Source: an uncultured Maribacter sp.
GTDB lineage: Bacteria > Bacteroidota > Bacteroidia > Flavobacteriales > Flavobacteriaceae
Assembly (NCBI RefSeq): GCF_947500985.1
Contig: NZ_CANMTX010000002.1
Location: forward strand, 434,001 to 498,000
Direction of reading: 5' to 3'
Length of the DNA stretch: 64,000 nucleotides
The translations under genes were made by a program, and so were the position numbers. Positions within the stretch are counted from its first letter, which is position 1; every line of letters starts with the position of its first letter. The notes under the pieces are model-generated. The model was not told the DNA's origin. It searched no databases and saw nothing but the letters and a program-made list of their open reading frames with translations. Positions 59,775 through 64,000 of the stretch are shown here, piece after piece.

Positions 59775-60581
59775 TTAGTTTATAGATGTAAGAAAGTTAT
59801 AGTTATTAATAAGAAAAATACTACAAATTGACACTAATTTTTGATTTTTGCCAGTAGCAGCGTATTTTGGCGCTGGTATGCCTCTTTTAGCTGCTTGTTT
59901 GGTATAATATTCTTTTTTCGTTGGATGGTCAGGATAAACGGCATTCAATACATCATTATAATAGTCGCATTCAATAACCCTTTTTATAATACCAATGCAA
60001 TCATCTAAATGAATTAGGTTAACAGGTGCGTCGCCACCACTAAGGTTTTCTCTTCCCGATAACATAGTTACAGGATGTCTGTTTGGACCGATCAATCCGC
60101 CAAAACGAATAATGGTTGTATTTAACTCTTTATCGTTTTTTAAAAGGTCTTCGCACTGTACTAATTGTATGCCAGATTCAGTAGTGGGTTGAGGTACCGT
60201 TTTCTCGGTGACTGTACCTTCTGTATCACCATAAACTGCCGTGCTACTTGCAAATATGATATTTTTTACTGCCGATTTTTTAATAGCCTCGTGTAGTAAT
60301 GTAATCTTTACGATGTAACTTTCTTTAGGGCCTTTTCCTCTTAATTTGGGAGGAATGTTTATAACAAGCACTGATACCGAATCAAGAAACGCATCGATAT
60401 CACCGTTAATTTCATTCTCGGATAAAGCTATTTTGAACGGTGTGATGCCTCTTTCTTTTAAGACCGATATTTTCTCATTAGATGTGGAAGTTCCATTAAC
60501 TGTATAACCGCTAGCTATTAAACTTTCAGCTAATGGTAAACCCATCCATCCACAACCAATTACGCCTATTTTCTTATTCAA
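59775..60581 (-). CDS. NAD(P)-binding SDR-family protein (YeeZ-like)
   Basis: A 268-aa Rossmann protein. The N-terminal GVIGCGWMGLPLAESL is a GxGxxG-type dinucleotide site, IIFASSTAVYGDTEG carries the SDR Ser/Tyr region, and IIRFGGLIGPNRHP follows. This resembles the E. coli YeeZ family of unknown function, which is often called NAD-dependent epimerase. Translation must start at a TTG (60581), because no ATG or GTG lies upstream in frame; the start overlaps the end of the M28 peptidase gene by 8 bp. It is the second gene of that operon. Confidence 0.82.
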   Translation of the reverse strand: MNKKIGVIGCGWMGLPLAESLIASGYTVNGTSTSNEKISVLKERGITPFKIALSENEINGDIDAFLDSVSVLVINIPPKLRGKGPKESYIVKITLLHEAIKKSAVKNIIFASSTAVYGDTEGTVTEKTVPQPTTESGIQLVQCEDLLKNDKELNTTIIRFGGLIGPNRHPVTMLSGRENLSGGDAPVNLIHLDDCIGIIKRVIECDYYNDVLNAVYPDHPTKKEYYTKQAAKRGIPAPKYAATGKNQKLVSICSIFLINNYNFLTSIN

Positions 60582-62856
60582 ATTTCACTTTTTGTATGGT
60601 TAATATGGCGTCGTTCAATACAAATGGCATTGGTATTTGATTTTCTTTTCGCTTTGGTATGGTGAATAATCCATTTGTAAGTAAATCATTAGAAGCTTCA
60701 TATATGGTAAGTTCCAATTCTTGTTCCACTGGTACTTCTAGCATAATGTCCGTGTAATTTTTATCACTGATATAATGTGTAATCAGTCTACCTCCATATC
60801 TATTTTTAAGAAAATACTCAGACAGTTCTATTCCGTTTACATCTGCCTTTAAAATATCAACATCATTGGTGAAAACTTCCAACCGGTTTATAGGTCTATT
60901 TGGAGTAATACATAAATGAACTGCACGAATATTATTTACTATAGTATCTAGTTGCACCTCAATAGTTGGTTTTGGTACATTCTTTAATGGAGCTTCATTT
61001 GTAAACGTAAAATTAGAGCCGTATTTGCTGCTTATTGTCTTTTTTGAAAGAAGAGTATCTGCAGCTTTTTTGGTGATGTATTGCGAAGTCCAGTCAGAAG
61101 GTCGATGCTCATAAGTTGCCCACTTCGCTTTATTCTCATCGGTATCTAAAACATATAGTAAGCTAGTTGGTTTCGGTCTATCGTTAGTAAAGCCAGAGCT
61201 CATATGCGCAGATGCCATAAAGCCTGCAAACAACAAGAAACTTAGAAATGCCAATGCACCTTTTTTTCTGTATTTTGTAACCAAGGGAAGTAATAAAAAG
61301 AAGATTAATGTCGTCAATAGGGTAGTAGCTACCAACATTTTAAGACCTAAGCCAACCGGAAACATTTTCACGAAGGGTGCGAATATAAATAATGCCGGAA
61401 TGCCAAGAAATACCAGTAAAAATGGATTCGGATTCTTTTGATTTATATGCACGTAAAAGGCAACCAAAAAGCTATATAAAGGTATAATGAAAAATGCGGC
61501 ACCTTGTAAATACACCGCTAATAGTCCGCAAATGATAATCCAAATTATGAACGGGGCAACCAATAAATTTGCAGTTTTAATCACTTTAAATTTATAGTAG
61601 GCATAAAAACAAGTACCTAATGAAAATAGGGTGAATGCAAAGATATAAGCATGGCCATTATAAGTGAAGCCGTGTAGAATATCTTTATAGCCTGGGTAGA
61701 GCCATTTTAAAAACTGCCAACTAAAGTACCCTACAACTCCGTTAACTATTAAAGTAAAAAGTACGGGAATAAGTCCCTTTAAAATATCTTTTCCATTCAG
61801 GACTTTTTTTCGAAATCCAGATATTAATAATAGTATAAAAAAGAGAATGGCAATTACTAGCATGGGCATAATCCAACTAAATGGATATGACACCATTTTA
61901 AAGAAAGGTACATTGAAATATACGTTATCGTCAAGACTTTTTAAGTTGCTGATGTCAGCATTACTGAAATAGGTTAATAATGGCATTAGATAGCTACCTT
62001 GGTGAGCCAGCGTGTTTCTGTCTAATCTTTCATAATTATCTATTTGTGTGTGGTAATCGAAGTGGTCATCAATAAAAGCAAAATTGTAACCTTCTATATC
62101 ACCATCTTCTCTAAATACGGTTAGATCCGTGTCATTGGGTAACATTTTATAGATGCTATAGGCAAGTGAATTTGCTACAGGAAACTCAGGATTTGCAGCT
62201 ATAAATTCAGAGATTAATTTGCTATTACCTCTATTGGTTTCCATCAGCATATAACTTGGTCCGCCACTACCACGAGCTTCAAAATTTAAAACTAGGCCAA
62301 CATCTTTCAGCCATTCATGTTTATCTACAAATAGATCTGCACCGTTAAGGCCTAATTCTTCAGCATCAGATATGAGAATGATAATATCGTTTTTAGGTGT
62401 GGTATTTGTTTTTAAAAAAGCCCTTACGCCCTCTAAAATTGTAGCAACACCACTACCTGCATCACTAGCACCTAACGAAGAATGCGGATTGCTATCATAA
62501 TGACTTAGCAGTAATAAGGCCTTACCAGATTCGCTTCCTTTAATTCTAGCCAATACATTTTCTGCTTTGCTTAAATTACCCCAATCACCAGCGGTATACC
62601 CTTCTTGTAAAGAAGTTTCCAAACCTAACTTTTGGAGTTCTGCAGTAATATAATTACGGACAGTCTTATGTGCAGGAAACCCGACACCATGTGGTTCTTT
62701 TGATATTTCTTTTACGTGTTGTAAGGCTCTATCTGTAGAAAATTCGGTGTCTACTACTGTTTCACCCTCATTATATTGTGGTAGAAGTACTCTAAAACTC
62801 CAATATGTGGCAAGAATGACTAGAAGTAAAGTTAATACGGTTGGCGTTTTTCTCAT
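60574..62856 (-). CDS. Membrane-bound M28-family zinc peptidase
   Basis: A 760-aa protein: an N-terminal helix, an extracytoplasmic M28 domain (about 40-310), then about eight transmembrane helices (roughly 325-545) and a C-terminal extracytoplasmic domain. The zinc ligands are visible: H119 (LLSHYDS), D132 (GASDAGSG), E166/E167 (SDAEELGLNG), E193 (NFEARG) and a late H in HFDYHTQID. The architecture is like that of the yeast vacuolar Pff1 protease, with the peptidase domain outside. It is the first gene of an operon with the YeeZ-like gene. Substrate unknown. Confidence 0.9.
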   Translation of the reverse strand: MRKTPTVLTLLLVILATYWSFRVLLPQYNEGETVVDTEFSTDRALQHVKEISKEPHGVGFPAHKTVRNYITAELQKLGLETSLQEGYTAGDWGNLSKAENVLARIKGSESGKALLLLSHYDSNPHSSLGASDAGSGVATILEGVRAFLKTNTTPKNDIIILISDAEELGLNGADLFVDKHEWLKDVGLVLNFEARGSGGPSYMLMETNRGNSKLISEFIAANPEFPVANSLAYSIYKMLPNDTDLTVFREDGDIEGYNFAFIDDHFDYHTQIDNYERLDRNTLAHQGSYLMPLLTYFSNADISNLKSLDDNVYFNVPFFKMVSYPFSWIMPMLVIAILFFILLLISGFRKKVLNGKDILKGLIPVLFTLIVNGVVGYFSWQFLKWLYPGYKDILHGFTYNGHAYIFAFTLFSLGTCFYAYYKFKVIKTANLLVAPFIIWIIICGLLAVYLQGAAFFIIPLYSFLVAFYVHINQKNPNPFLLVFLGIPALFIFAPFVKMFPVGLGLKMLVATTLLTTLIFFLLLPLVTKYRKKGALAFLSFLLFAGFMASAHMSSGFTNDRPKPTSLLYVLDTDENKAKWATYEHRPSDWTSQYITKKAADTLLSKKTISSKYGSNFTFTNEAPLKNVPKPTIEVQLDTIVNNIRAVHLCITPNRPINRLEVFTNDVDILKADVNGIELSEYFLKNRYGGRLITHYISDKNYTDIMLEVPVEQELELTIYEASNDLLTNGLFTIPKRKENQIPMPFVLNDAILTIQKVKFE

Positions 62857-62976
62857 GATTATGATATTCTTTAAAAAAGTCCTAAAATACTGAGTATATA
62901 CAGGTATTCATCGAAAAATATTAGTAAAATTCGTTTTATTTGTTATCTTTAGTAATCAACCTCTAAATAAACTATC

Positions 62977-63441
62977 ATGGGAATCAAAAGCTTTCAAGGC
63001 GTTAGAAAAGTATTTAAAAAGGAATTTGAAGCCCCAATATTGGTCGCTGATTACATGACCACTAAGTTAATCACTTTTTCGCCAGATGATTCAATTTTAA
63101 CCGTAATGGAAAAATTTGCAAAACATCATATTTCTGGTGGACCCGTTTTGGATAAAAATGGATTTCTTGTAGGTATCATTTCTGAAGCCGATTGTATGAA
63201 GCAGATTTCTGAAAGTAGGTACTTCAATCAACCTATTTTAGATAAGAGTGTAGAAAATTTTATGACCAAGTCAGTTGAAACCATTCCTCATGATATTTCA
63301 ATTTTTGATGCAGCAGGTATTTTTGCCCAACACAATAGAAGAAGATTACCCGTAATGAAAAATGATATTTTAGTTGGTCAAATTAGTAGAAAAGATATAG
63401 TCGTGGCTGCACTTAAATTAAGTGGGCATAATTGGAAATAG
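62977..63441 (+). CDS. CBS-domain pair protein
   Basis: A 154-aa cytoplasmic protein composed of two CBS domains, about 22-80 (VADYMTTKLITFSPDDSIL, GGPVLDKNGFLVGIISEADCM) and 85-150 (ENFMTKSVETIPHDISI, RRLPVMKNDILVGQISRKDIV). Such pairs bind adenosine nucleotides or S-adenosylmethionine and regulate partner proteins. The N-terminal 20 residues are a basic extension (FQGVRKVFKKEFEAP). It is a single gene, convergent with the zinc-finger-like gene; the ligand cannot be read from the sequence. Confidence 0.92.
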   Translation: MGIKSFQGVRKVFKKEFEAPILVADYMTTKLITFSPDDSILTVMEKFAKHHISGGPVLDKNGFLVGIISEADCMKQISESRYFNQPILDKSVENFMTKSVETIPHDISIFDAAGIFAQHNRRRLPVMKNDILVGQISRKDIVVAALKLSGHNWK

Positions 63442-63480
63442 ATTTTATTAAGTACAAAGTATTAAGTAAGAAGTTAACTT

Positions 63481-63514
63481 ATAAGAAAATCTCCTTTTAA
63501 GGAGACTTTCTTAT
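63481..63514. terminator. Bidirectional terminator
   Basis: ATAAGAAAATCTCC and GGAGACTTTCTTAT form a 14-bp stem with one A-C mismatch and a 6-nt loop (TTTTAA), between two convergent genes. Confidence 0.7.
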
Positions 63515-63538
63515 ATAATGTTCACAACCAACAACCAA

Positions 63539-63889
63539 CTATTCTCTCTTTACAATCATATAGAAATCATTGTCTAATGGTAGGTAGCCTAAATCATATA
63601 GAAAGTAATATGTTGTGCCTTTTTTTGTGGTGTATAAATTGGTAATAAAGTCAAAATCGAAACCTTTATCTATTAGCCGCATACGGGTGGTTTTCGTTTT
63701 GCCGTCTTTTAATTTATAACTGTCAAGAATACGGTAGTTTTTGCGAAGCTTATTATTGATATTTCTAATAAGGTTTTTGCTGTCTGGATTGACTTTATTG
63801 TTATATGTATTGCGACAGTAATCATTACAGAACTTTTTGTCGACTCTGCCCATGACCTCTTTTCCGCATTCTAAACATTCCTTTTTCAT
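63539..63889 (-). CDS. Small zinc-ribbon-like protein of unknown function
   Basis: A 116-aa soluble protein. The first 27 residues form a Cys4 zinc finger (C5, C8, C21, C25: ECLECGKEV and KKFCNDYCRN), like the ribbon used by the DUF2116 family. The rest is a basic and then beta-rich domain (TKTTRMRLIDKGFDFDFITNLYTT) that I do not recognise. It is common in Flavobacteriia. It could be a nucleic-acid binding protein. The start ATG directly follows the TAG stop of the preceding gene, so the two are in one operon. Function unknown. Confidence 0.78.
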   Translation of the reverse strand: MKKECLECGKEVMGRVDKKFCNDYCRNTYNNKVNPDSKNLIRNINNKLRKNYRILDSYKLKDGKTKTTRMRLIDKGFDFDFITNLYTTKKGTTYYFLYDLGYLPLDNDFYMIVKRE

Positions 63890-64000
63890 CTATTGCCTGT
63901 GGTAATTAAAGGTAACTTCGTTAGATGTTCCGTCTTCTTCACCAACCTCAACATACATGTTTATTTCTTTGTCAGAGATACGCTCAATAGTAAAGTCATC
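63890..64000 (-). CDS. C-terminal part of a hypothetical gene (starts beyond the window)
   Basis: The minus strand from the window edge to a TAG at 63890 gives 36 residues (DDFTIERISDKEINMYVEV, then a short Glu/Gly-rich segment ending NYHRQ). The piece is beta-rich and could be the last strands of a lipocalin-like or similar small domain. Its stop abuts the zinc-ribbon-like gene start, so the two are cotranscribed. It is too short to name; the ORF track omits it because it has no start. Confidence 0.7.
   Translation of the reverse strand, partial: DDFTIERISDKEINMYVEVGEEDGTSNEVTFNYHRQ

Noticed and set aside
60012-60019. GGTTAACA inside the YeeZ-like gene
   Set aside because: Coding sequence; no matching second box at 15 nt.
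1-64000. CRISPR arrays, insertion sequences, integrases, prophage or plasmid origin features
   Set aside because: No repeat-spacer pattern, transposase, recombinase or replication protein was found by reading; the CHAT protease has no CRISPR genes nearby.

Overview
The window comes from a low-GC genome of the Bacteroidota, most likely a marine member of the Flavobacteriaceae. Three things support this: the -7 promoter consensus TAnnTTTG recurs upstream of the tRNA and several genes; Bacteroidota-specific families are common (TonB receptors with carboxypeptidase-regulatory domains, DUF6503, SDR-type threonine dehydrogenase, PAS kinases with an SHNLRAP box); and Shine-Dalgarno signals are weak. 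I see no rRNA, CRISPR array, integrase, transposase or prophage. One tRNA (Asn-GTT) is present.

Layout. 1-3.4 kb: start of a TolC efflux gene, its TetR regulator with a candidate operator, and isoprenoid/carotenoid genes (polyprenyl synthase, lycopene cyclase). 3.4-13.5 kb: metal homeostasis, with a TonB receptor divergent from a DtxR/MntR-type regulator and a ZIP transporter, then FeoA-FeoB and a 47-aa Cys-rich FeoB partner, with small envelope proteins between. 13.6-20.6 kb: a pair of secreted proteins of unknown function, SCO1/SenC, the site-2 protease RseP, tRNA-Asn and a class V aminotransferase. 20.8-32.8 kb: propionyl-CoA carboxylase (BCCP, biotin carboxylase, carboxyltransferase) and methylmalonyl-CoA mutase small and large subunits, interrupted by a PAS histidine kinase with its response regulator, a YqaE/Pmp3 micropeptide and a DUF6503 lipoprotein. 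32.8-35 kb: an MFS transporter and a lipoprotein of the RidA family.

35-49 kb is the most interesting part. It encodes an ECF sigma factor, a membrane protein that looks like a TPR-bearing anti-sigma factor, and a convergently encoded, apparently periplasmic TPR-CHAT protease. These are surrounded by ten small secreted, lipoprotein or OmpA-type envelope genes. Three intergenic regions here carry the same bipartite element, TGTTAACC-N15-CAT(T/G)AA, each with its -10 part 26-27 nt before a start codon. The element is unlike the housekeeping promoter, and I propose that it is the promoter recognised by the local sigma factor. If so, the minus-strand envelope operons, including the CHAT protease, form a self-contained local regulon.

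49.3-56.1 kb is a polyamine-linked operon-like run: arginine decarboxylase, agmatinase, a deoxyhypusine-synthase-family enzyme, an acidic small protein, a GNAT-nitrilase fusion and a RimK ligase fused to a retropepsin-like protease domain. 56.2-64 kb holds housekeeping and hypothetical genes: a duplicated four-helix membrane protein, threonine dehydrogenase, a TPR protein, a YeeZ-like SDR protein, a polytopic M28 peptidase, a CBS protein and a small zinc-finger protein. Many convergent gene ends are closed by long perfect hairpins, listed as terminators.
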